Shown one piece after another: positions 25,663 to 34,109 of a stretch of DNA of 64,000 nucleotides. The notes under the pieces are model-generated. The model was not told the DNA's origin and searched no databases. It saw only the letters and a program-made list of their open reading frames with translations. How positions within the stretch are numbered: position 1 is the stretch's first letter; the number at the start of each line of letters is the position of its first letter. The DNA is from Sphingobacterium chuzhouense. GTDB lineage: Bacteria; Bacteroidota; Bacteroidia; Sphingobacteriales; Sphingobacteriaceae. Where the stretch lies: assembly GCF_014692525.1 (NCBI RefSeq), contig NZ_JACNYL010000001.1, forward strand, positions 1,054,001 through 1,118,000. Direction: 5' to 3'. A program made the translations under genes and the position numbers.

Positions 25663-27849
25663 TCAATAACAATCGGTTAAGATCTGTCCCTTATAGTTGC
25701 TTAGGTCTTTGGTTGAGCATATTTCGGAAAGCATTTTCTCCACATCCTTCTGCATCGCCAATGAACCGCATATCATAATGATACCTTTATTCTTCAGTAA
25801 TTTGGAAAAAAACGGTGCATCATTTCGAATTAGATCCATTACATATCGTCGATTTTCTTCCCGCGAAAAAGCAATTTGGAAATCTGTTAGTTTTCCCGAC
25901 GTTATAGCCCCATCGGCAAATTGACGATATTGTTTGGAGAGTACGTTATTATATCGAAAGCCAGCATAAAGTCGGACAGGTATCTTCCTTTTGTTTTCTT
26001 CGATCATGCCGAGAAAAGGTGCTATGCCCGTTCCATTCGCAATCATAGCGACAGCCGGGGCTTTTGTGGGAAAATGAAATCCTTTATTGATAACGATCCG
26101 ACCAGAAATGCTTCCGTTTTGAGTTAACTGATACAAAAATTCAGATCCCAATCCGTTGGGGTACAACTTCACCATAAGTTGGATATTTCCATCTTTTTTA
26201 CCGATAGAATATAGCCGCTCCCGACCATCGTTGGCGGGATAAATAGCCAACAAATCTCCCGATCGGAAAGATTGTTTACCTTGTGGTTGAAGTATAATTT
26301 TAAAAGTAGAATTATCTTCGGTAACTTCCGTTCTTTCCAATACCTTGAACTTTTTCAGCCCTGTTATTTTGGTTGCGTACAATGCAGGTGTGATGCCCAA
26401 CTCACATGCATTTTTTTCATTCCAAATCTTAACCCACGAGATAAACTCTTCTACTGAACGATCATTTACCGTATGCAAATCGAGCTGTCGTGTTGCCCAA
26501 TCTTTTTGTGCTAATAGTTCATCAATCTGTCTTGCGTATGCACAAAAATCGGGATATGCCTTTGATCCAAATCCGATTACAGAATATTGCATAGGTTGAT
26601 TTTGTGGAAACTTTGAGATCAGTTTATCAAAGTGTGCTGCGTTGGCCGGCGCTGTCCCCAAGCCATACGTAGAGCTAAAAACCAAGGCATGAGTTGCTTT
26701 AGGAAAAATCGTAAAGCGGTTCATCTCGGTCAGGAACGATTTATATCCGAGAGCCAGCAATTGCTCGTGAATTTTGTTTGCAAAAGATAATGTACTGCCA
26801 TTTTCTGTTCCTACCAAAATCACGTATTCTGCATTGGATGCATCGAACTTGTTTTTTATTTTCGTCCCTTTTCTCCGGAACGTAATAACAAAACCGGTAT
26901 AAATGAAAAATAGAATATTCAGCGAAGCAAAACCCAGAATAATGGCCCAAATGGCATTTGTTCGTCCAGTATGCAGATCGAGACTGAGTTTTTCCAATAT
27001 TAGGCTATACGGGTAACGGGTTTCTTCCACAATTTCTCCTGTAACCTGATTTATTGACAACTCCCGATCTTTCAGTTTCAGCACATAAAACTCTTCGGGG
27101 TCATCGGGCATAAACGGAAATTCGATTTTTTCCACGTTAGCAAGAAGTGTTTCCTGAAAAATAGGGAAATCAGCTAAATCTTTTTGTTCCAGATTTTCAT
27201 CGTCACCCAATACGTGGTCAACTGTTTGGTTTTCACCACTAATCAAACCAATCCTAACCAAAAAAAGATGTGTACCTGTAAGAGCCAATAGCAGTACGGG
27301 AATTAGAAAAATCCGCCCACTCACCACATGAAAATATTGAGAGAAAAAATCTTTATTGATCTTAGCAAAGAAATTTCGTAACCCCTGTTGGCGTTTGGCA
27401 ATCAGTATAACCCCCGAAATGGTAATCAAAAGAAGCAAAAAGGAAACAACCCCGACGATAATACGTCCGGTTTCTTTTAAAAACAGGGAACGGTGCAACG
27501 CAATATTCCATTGAATAAAGTCGCTTTGTGGCTTTACTTCTCCCAAAGCAGTTCCGGTTCTCGGATCGATATAGGCTTTCATCGAATTGCCCTCTTCATC
27601 GAAGGCTTCGATCATTACAAACTGATTGTGATCTACTGTCAGTTCGGTTATTTCAGAATAAACCTCCCATAGTGCCGGAATGGCCTGTGCGAGGTTTATC
27701 TTGTCAAAATCATTGGCTTTATATGCTTGTGTTTTTTCCTCCACTGCACCGATTGCTAAAATAACTCCGGTTACCGAAAGTATTAACAAAAACAAGGAGG
27801 AAATAATGGCCAAAGCCAAGTGAGCATACCGCCAAATGGATACCGTCAT
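25663..27849 (-). CDS. PepSY membrane protein fused to flavodoxin and FAD/NAD(P)H reductase
   Basis: A 728-residue inner-membrane reductase. An N-terminal helix and PepSY-associated region (ALHRSLFLKETGRIIVG) and further helices near 140-160, 185-205 and 305-325 form the membrane part. A flavodoxin domain spans ~345-485 (YVILVGTENGSTLSFANK; SSTYGLGTAPANAAHFDK). A CysJ-like FAD-binding domain follows (ERLYSIGKKDG) and then the nucleotide-binding end (MIANGTGIAPFLGMI; IMICGSLAMQKDVE). It should carry electrons from cytoplasmic NAD(P)H across the membrane, probably to reduce ferric iron released from siderophores, with the DUF2271 flavoprotein as periplasmic acceptor. Gaps to neighbours are 2 and 6 bp. 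The iron role is inferred from context. Confidence 0.88.
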   Translation of the reverse strand: MTVSIWRYAHLALAIISSLFLLILSVTGVILAIGAVEEKTQAYKANDFDKINLAQAIPALWEVYSEITELTVDHNQFVMIEAFDEEGNSMKAYIDPRTGTALGEVKPQSDFIQWNIALHRSLFLKETGRIIVGVVSFLLLLITISGVILIAKRQQGLRNFFAKINKDFFSQYFHVVSGRIFLIPVLLLALTGTHLFLVRIGLISGENQTVDHVLGDDENLEQKDLADFPIFQETLLANVEKIEFPFMPDDPEEFYVLKLKDRELSINQVTGEIVEETRYPYSLILEKLSLDLHTGRTNAIWAIILGFASLNILFFIYTGFVITFRRKGTKIKNKFDASNAEYVILVGTENGSTLSFANKIHEQLLALGYKSFLTEMNRFTIFPKATHALVFSSTYGLGTAPANAAHFDKLISKFPQNQPMQYSVIGFGSKAYPDFCAYARQIDELLAQKDWATRQLDLHTVNDRSVEEFISWVKIWNEKNACELGITPALYATKITGLKKFKVLERTEVTEDNSTFKIILQPQGKQSFRSGDLLAIYPANDGRERLYSIGKKDGNIQLMVKLYPNGLGSEFLYQLTQNGSISGRIVINKGFHFPTKAPAVAMIANGTGIAPFLGMIEENKRKIPVRLYAGFRYNNVLSKQYRQFADGAITSGKLTDFQIAFSREENRRYVMDLIRNDAPFFSKLLKNKGIIMICGSLAMQKDVEKMLSEICSTKDLSNYKGQILTDCY

Positions 27850-27855
27850 TCCTGT

Positions 27856-28335
27856 CTACTGAACTTTGCTTAGTTTCACGAAACGAATATATCCGGCACC
27901 CTCTGTTCGTTCTAGCAGACCCTCTGGGGTTACCGCGAGCTCTACGTCTTTTACATGGTATTTCTGTTCCTCTACAGCAGACTCAAAACGCAATTTATAC
28001 CCTTTGTTCAGTTTCGTATTGTCTATTTCGATGGTACGCACGGCACGGTCGCCACCACCCACCGAAGCACCGGTCACCGCACTGATTTTCTCTTTGGTCT
28101 TCGTTTGAAATTTGTACCATTCCTTTAACGTATTGAACCATTGTTTGTCCGGGCCAAGTACAGAAAGGGTCTTTTCATATTCGCCTTTGGGGTTGATCAA
28201 TGAGATAATGACATAAGCTTTTTCTCCTTGGTAATTCACCATTTGGATCATGCATTTGTATTTGCTTGTTTGAGCGAAAGAATTTGTCGAAAATAAACCC
28301 ATTAGTAGGGCAAATAATAAGAGTTTTGTTTTCAT
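27856..28335 (-). CDS. DUF2271 protein, probable flavinylation substrate
   Basis: Exported 159-residue protein (signal MKTKLLLFALLMGLFSTNSF then AQ). Typical DUF2271 segments are YVIISLINPKGEYEKTLSVL and WFNTLKEWYKF. T88-G89-A90-S91 in ISAVTGASVGGG resembles the [S/T]GA[S/T] site to which ApbE attaches FMN, with S91 as the probable acceptor. The operon also encodes ApbE and a PepSY reductase, which supports a periplasmic flavin electron carrier. Covalent FMN on this protein is inferred, not shown. Confidence 0.82.
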   Translation of the reverse strand: MKTKLLLFALLMGLFSTNSFAQTSKYKCMIQMVNYQGEKAYVIISLINPKGEYEKTLSVLGPDKQWFNTLKEWYKFQTKTKEKISAVTGASVGGGDRAVRTIEIDNTKLNKGYKLRFESAVEEQKYHVKDVELAVTPEGLLERTEGAGYIRFVKLSKVQ

Positions 28336-28336
28336 G

Positions 28337-29845
28337 TTACTGTTTTAAGAAATCAATAGCGACATTACTGCTTTTCAAGAAGTCATTTTCTTGAGCTAAA
28401 TCATAAGCAGTCTCGTCAAATTCTGTCTTCAAGTCTTTTTTGGCGCCTAATGCTACTAATGTTTTTAAGATTTGGTCATCTTTGGCGATCAATGCCGCTT
28501 TGTGCAATGCCGTAGTACCTTCTTTATCTTGCGCATTGATATCAGCACCTAATTCAGCTGCTTTTTTAATGAGTGTATCATTTTCTTTAGCAACCGCCAA
28601 GTGGAATAAAGAGCTTCCGTTTCCTTGAGGAGCAGTTATATCAAGTCCGTTATTTTTTAAGATGGTCAATTTTTCGGCAAAGTCATCTGTTTGTGGTTGA
28701 CCCTGTGGCCCACCCGGTCCGCCTTCTCTGAATGAATTAAACCAATGATAAGCCAGATTATGGCCATCCCGGTCTGTTACGTTGATATCTGCACCATTTT
28801 TTAATAATTGGGTAACAATTTCCGCCGAACCATTGGCGACAGCTTTAGTTAATGCCGACTCACCTCTTACGTTTACCGCGTTGATGTCCGCCGTTTTCGC
28901 GATTAATGTTGTAACTAATGCGGCATCTCTGCCACCTGCTGCGTTTATTAAAACAGTATTGCCTTCATGATCTTTTTGGTTGACATCAATGCCTTTTGCC
29001 AAGAAATAGTCGATAATTTCCGTATTTGGACGACGCACCAACGTGTGCAGGATCGTAGAACCATCTTTCGGGTTAATCGCTTTGGGATCCAATTTTAGTT
29101 CTTCGACTAAATATTGGTATGTTTCGATGCCATTTTGGGACATTCTGGAGCCTTGTGTTGCAAAGAAAAGTGCGCGGTTTGTTGGTTTTATACCCTTCGC
29201 AATTAATTTTTCCATTAACGCCTTGTTTCCTAATTTTGCCGCATAATCAACCGCCGTACTTCCATATTCATCCGTATCGCTGTAGGATAAGCCTTTAGAT
29301 ACAAAATAGTCTGACTTGGAAAGATCATTATCTGTGGAAACACCTAGTAATAACAATGTCGCACCATCTTCAAATTTCTGCTTTGGATCTACGCCAGCTT
29401 CGAAAAGTGCATCCAAAACAGCGAAGTTATCACTGCTGCTCATAGCCGCATTCTCGATAACGGAACGGCCGTGGCTGTCGTTTAGATGTATATCGGAACC
29501 TTTTTCGATTAAGTAAGCAACTAAATCAGCATTTCCTCTTCCTGCTGCCCAATGCAAATAGGAAGCACTGTGATGTGTCTTTTTGGTGACACCGTTGCCT
29601 TCTTGTTCCACCATGAATTTGATGGTCTCTAAAGGCGCATTGTTAAGGATGGCCCTTGCAGTTGGATCCCAGGAAGCCGCATTGGGCTGTGATGGACTAT
29701 TCCCCTTGGCAATTTCTGCTTTTACCTGTTCTATAGTAGGTTTTGATTTCCAAAAATCAGCATCCATCAAGGTATTGGTTTCACGTTGCTGTGCCGTAGC
29801 ATATACGGATGCAAGTAAAAATATAGAAAGAAAAAGTCTGTTCAT
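28337..29845 (-). CDS. Exported ankyrin-repeat protein
   Basis: A 502-residue protein with a signal peptide ([19 protein letters not shown]) and about ten ankyrin repeats from residue ~95 to the end, for example [19 protein letters not shown] and [20 protein letters not shown]. Ankyrins mediate protein contacts and here would act in the periplasm. It starts the operon that continues with DUF2271 (1-bp gap), the PepSY reductase and ApbE, so it may scaffold or stabilise the flavoprotein complex. That role is a guess from position. A half-conserved operator (29860-29876) lies just upstream. Confidence 0.85.
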   Translation of the reverse strand: MNRLFLSIFLLASVYATAQQRETNTLMDADFWKSKPTIEQVKAEIAKGNSPSQPNAASWDPTARAILNNAPLETIKFMVEQEGNGVTKKTHHSASYLHWAAGRGNADLVAYLIEKGSDIHLNDSHGRSVIENAAMSSSDNFAVLDALFEAGVDPKQKFEDGATLLLLGVSTDNDLSKSDYFVSKGLSYSDTDEYGSTAVDYAAKLGNKALMEKLIAKGIKPTNRALFFATQGSRMSQNGIETYQYLVEELKLDPKAINPKDGSTILHTLVRRPNTEIIDYFLAKGIDVNQKDHEGNTVLINAAGGRDAALVTTLIAKTADINAVNVRGESALTKAVANGSAEIVTQLLKNGADINVTDRDGHNLAYHWFNSFREGGPGGPQGQPQTDDFAEKLTILKNNGLDITAPQGNGSSLFHLAVAKENDTLIKKAAELGADINAQDKEGTTALHKAALIAKDDQILKTLVALGAKKDLKTEFDETAYDLAQENDFLKSSNVAIDFLKQ

Positions 29846-29859
29846 GACGTATAAATTTA

Positions 29860-29876
29860 TTTATATTGATTCTAAA
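29860..29876. promoter_or_regulatory. Degenerate third copy of the 17-bp iron-operon operator
   Basis: TTTATATTGATTCTAAA has the same 6-N5-6 layout as the two sites before the TonB receptor gene, with the right half TCTAAA intact and the left half one base off. It is 15 bp upstream of the ankyrin gene and just downstream of a near-consensus minus-strand -7 box (TAAATTCG, 29883-29890). Confidence 0.4.
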
Positions 29877-29946
29877 TTGATGCGAATTTAAAAAACTGTC
29901 CGCATAAAAACGAAGTATTTATATTAAATTCCTGTTCTTAAACATA

Positions 29947-29981
29947 AAATCAGGTAAGGTGTGTCCCACCTTACCTGATTT
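29947..29981 (-). terminator. Terminator after the DUF4374 gene
   Basis: A perfect 15-bp stem (29947-29961 with 29967-29981) and 5-nt loop, followed on the minus strand by TTTTA. It lies 27 bp beyond the stop codon at 30008 and ends the receptor/lipoprotein transcript, separating it from the ankyrin operon. Confidence 0.8.
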
Positions 29982-30007
29982 CGACATACAGGGTGTTATC
30001 AGTTTGT

Positions 30008-31366
30008 CTAGTATGACCCAATATAGCTAGAACCTGTTTGACCAGCCAATTTAGCTCCTTTGATTACTTCTCCCGTTTTCCAGTTGATAATATACAATCG
30101 ACCTTCTTCACCCACAGGAGTCAATGGCACATAAGCATAATCATCTACCGCTATTAAACCTTGCCACTGAGAGACATTTAATGCTGTTTCATAATCATTG
30201 GCGATAGGTGTTGCCGTGCCAGCATTCAAGTCGATCAAGGCAATATAACCACCTCCGCTATTAGAATTCTTACTATACAATACGATGCCCTTGCCATTCT
30301 CGATATATCTCCAAGCTTGTATACGAGCAGAATTGTCCCCTAACGCTGTACGAAGATTGAAGTAAAATGAAGCATCATAGTCGTTGGTATTTTTGCTGAT
30401 ACGTAAGATTTCATAGCCACTTCTATCCGTAGCAGCTTGATAGATATGCCCATCTTCACCCACATATTGTGACATTGTACGATAAGCATGGTTATTTGCG
30501 GTAGAACGTGTAGACGTGATGATTTTAGGATTTTGCAGAGATGGATAATCAACAACTAAAGTCACGGTACCAATTTCTCTTGTCGCACTTGCCCAGACTA
30601 AACCACCATTTGTGTTAAGCGTAGGTTTTTTAGTTGCATCCGTTCTGGACACATTACAACCGATGAAGATTTTATTCTTAGCTTCGTTCAGAATAGGTAC
30701 ATCAATACGCCCCACAGCATAGCCAGCATCCTTTTGCTCTTGTGAGAAAGGAAACTCAAACTCTGTCTGCCTTGTGATCTCCGGATCATCTAGATTCAAG
30801 GTTGCTATTTTTACGGTGCTTTTAGTGGATTGGAAAACAGCATTCACTCCCTCGCCAGTGTACAGTATTTCTGAGGAGCCAAACACCCCTACTCCAATTC
30901 CCTCTGCTGCTACCACCCAACGTGGAGCAGATCCTAGAATAGGCTCTGTATTGATCTCCTCACGTGTATCGGTAAACACAGACCCTTCCGACACACGGTA
31001 TTTGTTAAAAGTACCACCAGATTCTCCAGTGTACTGGATGTTATAGATAAAGTTTCCATTTTTAGACGCCTGTGCACGAGCTGTACGCTGAGATCTCAGC
31101 TCTGTACCATTGGTATAAATATTGATGACCTTATTAGGATCTTTTGCTTCTTCTGGTGTAACAGCATACACCATCGTTCCTCCGTTCCCTGCTTCTCCTT
31201 CATCATCAGGATAAGAAGCTAATAAGGTAATCCACTGTCGATCCCAGATATCAGGGCCAGATGGCCCCCCAGTATTTGGATCGGGATCATTTTTATCACA
31301 ACCTATCATCGTTCCCATAACTAGGGCAGATCCAAACAATGCGACTTTCAGTACATTTGTTTTCAT
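30008..31366 (-). CDS. DUF4374 surface lipoprotein, XusB-like siderophore-binding protein
   Basis: A 452-residue lipoprotein with lipobox ending at C23 (MGTMIGCDKND). Similar to DUF4374 proteins, the family of Bacteroides XusB, which binds ferric enterobactin on the cell surface and hands it to the XusA receptor. Typical stretches: GNFIYNIQYTGESGG, ATDRSGYEILRIS, and the C-terminal GRLYIINWKTGEVIKGA; the pattern suggests a beta-propeller. It is 5 bp after the TonB receptor gene, the same arrangement as xusAB. Its ligand here is unknown. Confidence 0.82.
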   Translation of the reverse strand: MKTNVLKVALFGSALVMGTMIGCDKNDPDPNTGGPSGPDIWDRQWITLLASYPDDEGEAGNGGTMVYAVTPEEAKDPNKVINIYTNGTELRSQRTARAQASKNGNFIYNIQYTGESGGTFNKYRVSEGSVFTDTREEINTEPILGSAPRWVVAAEGIGVGVFGSSEILYTGEGVNAVFQSTKSTVKIATLNLDDPEITRQTEFEFPFSQEQKDAGYAVGRIDVPILNEAKNKIFIGCNVSRTDATKKPTLNTNGGLVWASATREIGTVTLVVDYPSLQNPKIITSTRSTANNHAYRTMSQYVGEDGHIYQAATDRSGYEILRISKNTNDYDASFYFNLRTALGDNSARIQAWRYIENGKGIVLYSKNSNSGGGYIALIDLNAGTATPIANDYETALNVSQWQGLIAVDDYAYVPLTPVGEEGRLYIINWKTGEVIKGAKLAGQTGSSYIGSY

Positions 31367-31371
31367 ATTTG

Positions 31372-33843
31372 CTAGAATTTATTAAAATTATTTATAGTGT
31401 AATTCAGTTTAACATAAGCTCCTCGTCCGGGTTTTATTACGCCAAAATTATCATAAACCTCGGCATCCAATATGTTCTTTAGATCTAAACTCACCACCAT
31501 TTTCCCACTTGGGAAACGATAACTCGCACCAATGTCATGGTGAAACTGTGTCGGTGTGACAAACCATTCCGACTCGGGCCAAACTGTATTGAAAGGAGCC
31601 ACGTAACCCATATTGTAATAAACATTCAATGCAGCTTGCTTTTGGATAATATTATTCATACGGTATTGTACGCTTCCATTCATCGTAAAAAAGGGTTCAT
31701 TAGGAATTTGCCTATTGTAAAAATCGTTAGGTTTGCCACTCTCATCAAGCTCTTGCTTAAAGAGTGAATTGAATTTGGACAGGTTAAAAAGCATATTCAA
31801 TTTATTATCATAGATATAGATGATCTCACTCTCGAAGCCGCGTGATTGTGTTTTAGACAGATTGACATATTGAGTTACTTGGATATCCTCATGGTCTTGC
31901 TCACGACCTTCGATAATGCCATCGACAACCGTTCTAAGGGTGATCTTGTCGTAACCATTTCGCCAAAAAACATTACCATAAACAGACAGTTTATGCTTAC
32001 CAAACTCGATCGTACCGTAACGCAACCCTAAGTTATAATTGATGTTCTGTTCGGATGTAATCTGCATGTTCGGCATCAAATTATTTTCCGGATCACCAAA
32101 AATCTGCGACTCTGTAGGAGCTACGTAGGAGTTTTCGGCGGAACCTATGACGAACAAATTGGGTATAGCGTTGTAGGAAACCGTCGCACCGTAACCAAAG
32201 TTACCCTCCCTTGTCGTTTTTTTCTCATGGTTAATAATACCATTCACTTCATCAACAGGTTTCGTTTGTCTATTTCGGCTCTCCGTATATTTACCCAAGA
32301 TATTTGTTCGCAATTTGCCATCAAAGGTCTGTGCTTCGTAATTCATAGATACAATTCCTTTCGAAACTTGATTCCTTGTAACCCAACGATCTTTGGCAGG
32401 ATTTAATAGGTCTTTGTCGTTTCGGTCAGTTAGTTCATATTTGTAATTGACCGCTACGCGATGTCCTGAGATTATGGTGTATGCTAAGTTAGAGCGGATA
32501 TTGGTTATTTGCCGTTGAATATCTGATATTACAGCGTCACCTTGTTGTCCTTTACCAGATAAATGTCCTTCCGGAAGAAGCTCACCATCTTGATTTGGGG
32601 CTAACAACAAGGGGTTGCCGTCCCAATTGTACCGCATGCTTACAGTATCTTCCAGATACGTGGTCCTTCTACTATGTACAGCGTCCAAATTCAGCGCTAA
32701 ACCCTCTACGAACAGGTTTCTTTTATTATAATTGAGGCTGAATGCATTTGCCTGATATTCTGCGTGACGTCCCACATAGGGTCTCGCCATGGTTGTACCA
32801 TGCGGAATCTCGTTATATGTATCAGAAACATTATACCCCAAAAAGAATTGGTCGGCCCAATCAACATCAGTAAACCCAAACTCAAAACGCCCCCCTGCTG
32901 CCCGATAAGAGTCATTAAAGCGCTTGCCTTCATAATAGCGCATAACCCTTCCCCCCGGTTGTGTATATTTCGAGAATTTGCCGCGCATCTTATAACTGTT
33001 GTCAGTATATGTATAGAAGCCTGACATCCTCGTCGTAAAGCCATTTTTCTGATTTCGATACAAAGCGCTCAAGTCACCTTGTGCCGTATTGAATGATCCG
33101 TAAGACAATGCAGCTGTGATATTGTTGGCTGAGGCATCTTTTTTCATCACTACGTTAATAGCTCCACCAACATAATCACCACTGAGATGTGAGGGCAATA
33201 CACCTTTATACACTTCAATCCGTTCAATCATAGCGGGAGGAATATTATTGAGATTAAAAGAAGAACCATATGTAGACACCTCTATACCGTCAAGGAATAT
33301 CCCCACAGCACTTCCCGACATCCCATTTAAGTTATATTCTATAGGAGCACCCACTCCACCATTTTGCCGAACACGCACACCGACGGCACGATCTAACAAC
33401 TCATTTGTCGTGAGATTTCTAAGAGAAGCTTCCTTGGTTTCGATAACTGCCACAGCAAAACCACTCGTTTCCATTTCCCTTTTTTCCGTCATACGGCTCA
33501 CCTCCACACCTTCTAGCGCTATATCGCCTGTCGCCGATACCGCAATCAAAAAATTGTGTATTGGTTTATCTACTTTTAGCCGAACCGTTTTCGGCTGAAT
33601 TTCGATAGCTGTTACTTGTATTTCCCGATTACCGTAAGGCACATTGTTTAAAGAATAACGTCCTTCTTTATCGGACATACTGCTGATATCCGTACCTTTC
33701 ACCCGTATCGTAGCATGGCTAACGGATTCGCCGGATGCCAGATGGATTTTTCCCGTCACCGTGCTCAGCTGCCCAAAAGCTGTTATTGATAATAAGGTTA
33801 ATAAGCAAATTAATATATATGGTATGAATCCTTCTAACTTCAT
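31372..33843 (-). CDS. TonB-dependent siderophore receptor, XusA-like
   Basis: Outer-membrane receptor of 823 residues. After the signal peptide comes a carboxypeptidase-regulatory-like domain (~27-100; TGKIHLASGESVSHATIRVK), the plug (~125-240; LRNLTTNELLDRAVGVRVRQ; IERIEVYKGVLPSHL), and a 22-strand barrel ending in KLNYTINNFNKF with a terminal aromatic. Unlike SusC it lacks an STN domain and is of usual siderophore-receptor size. Two 17-bp operator-like inverted repeats and a TATATTTG promoter element precede it, consistent with iron control. Partnered with the DUF4374 lipoprotein downstream. The specific siderophore or heme substrate cannot be told. Confidence 0.9.
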   Translation of the reverse strand: MKLEGFIPYILICLLTLLSITAFGQLSTVTGKIHLASGESVSHATIRVKGTDISSMSDKEGRYSLNNVPYGNREIQVTAIEIQPKTVRLKVDKPIHNFLIAVSATGDIALEGVEVSRMTEKREMETSGFAVAVIETKEASLRNLTTNELLDRAVGVRVRQNGGVGAPIEYNLNGMSGSAVGIFLDGIEVSTYGSSFNLNNIPPAMIERIEVYKGVLPSHLSGDYVGGAINVVMKKDASANNITAALSYGSFNTAQGDLSALYRNQKNGFTTRMSGFYTYTDNSYKMRGKFSKYTQPGGRVMRYYEGKRFNDSYRAAGGRFEFGFTDVDWADQFFLGYNVSDTYNEIPHGTTMARPYVGRHAEYQANAFSLNYNKRNLFVEGLALNLDAVHSRRTTYLEDTVSMRYNWDGNPLLLAPNQDGELLPEGHLSGKGQQGDAVISDIQRQITNIRSNLAYTIISGHRVAVNYKYELTDRNDKDLLNPAKDRWVTRNQVSKGIVSMNYEAQTFDGKLRTNILGKYTESRNRQTKPVDEVNGIINHEKKTTREGNFGYGATVSYNAIPNLFVIGSAENSYVAPTESQIFGDPENNLMPNMQITSEQNINYNLGLRYGTIEFGKHKLSVYGNVFWRNGYDKITLRTVVDGIIEGREQDHEDIQVTQYVNLSKTQSRGFESEIIYIYDNKLNMLFNLSKFNSLFKQELDESGKPNDFYNRQIPNEPFFTMNGSVQYRMNNIIQKQAALNVYYNMGYVAPFNTVWPESEWFVTPTQFHHDIGASYRFPSGKMVVSLDLKNILDAEVYDNFGVIKPGRGAYVKLNYTINNFNKF

Positions 33844-33860
33844 TTTAGAACTGGTCTAAA
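33844..33860. promoter_or_regulatory. Operator-like inverted repeat, proximal copy
   Basis: TTTAGAACTGGTCTAAA (TTTAGA-N5-TCTAAA) abuts the receptor start codon, so it lies in the leader downstream of the promoter. The paired copy is at 33878-33894. Metal-dependent repressors commonly bind such paired sites; the protein here is unknown. Confidence 0.6.
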
Positions 33861-33873
33861 TAATAATGCGGTG

Positions 33874-33881
33874 CAAATATA
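33874..33881 (-). promoter_or_regulatory. -7 element of the TonB receptor promoter
   Basis: Reads TATATTTG on the minus strand, an exact TAnnTTTG match. The distal operator copy overlaps its upstream edge, so bound repressor would block RNA polymerase. The start site would be near 33867. Confidence 0.6.
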
Positions 33882-33894
33882 GAATAATTCTAAA
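33878..33894. promoter_or_regulatory. Operator-like inverted repeat, distal copy
   Basis: TATAGAATAATTCTAAA, containing the perfect arms TAGAAT/ATTCTA around one base. It matches the proximal copy at 12 of 17 positions with the same 6-N5-6 spacing; the centres are 34 bp apart. Confidence 0.6.
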
Positions 33895-34062
33895 TAACAT
33901 TATGACGTAATCGGAAAATAAATGTTCAAATTCGGAAAATGGAAGTCTATGCTAATATACTTTTTTTGGATAAGTCGTGTACGAACAACCGATTGCGTCC
34001 TTATTTATGCTTTTTTTTGCATGATTTTGCCTACTTTTTTCGACTTAGACCGGTTTTATTTT

Positions 34063-34070
34063 TAAATTTG
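34063..34070 (+). promoter_or_regulatory. -7 element of the nagB-like gene
   Basis: TAAATTTG matches the Bacteroidota TAnnTTTG consensus exactly, 39 bp before the start codon at 34110. No convincing -33 TTTG is seen at the proper distance. Confidence 0.45.
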
Positions 34071-34109
34071 TTATTCAGGTTGTAAACAATATAAATTATT
34101 CCTTATTCA

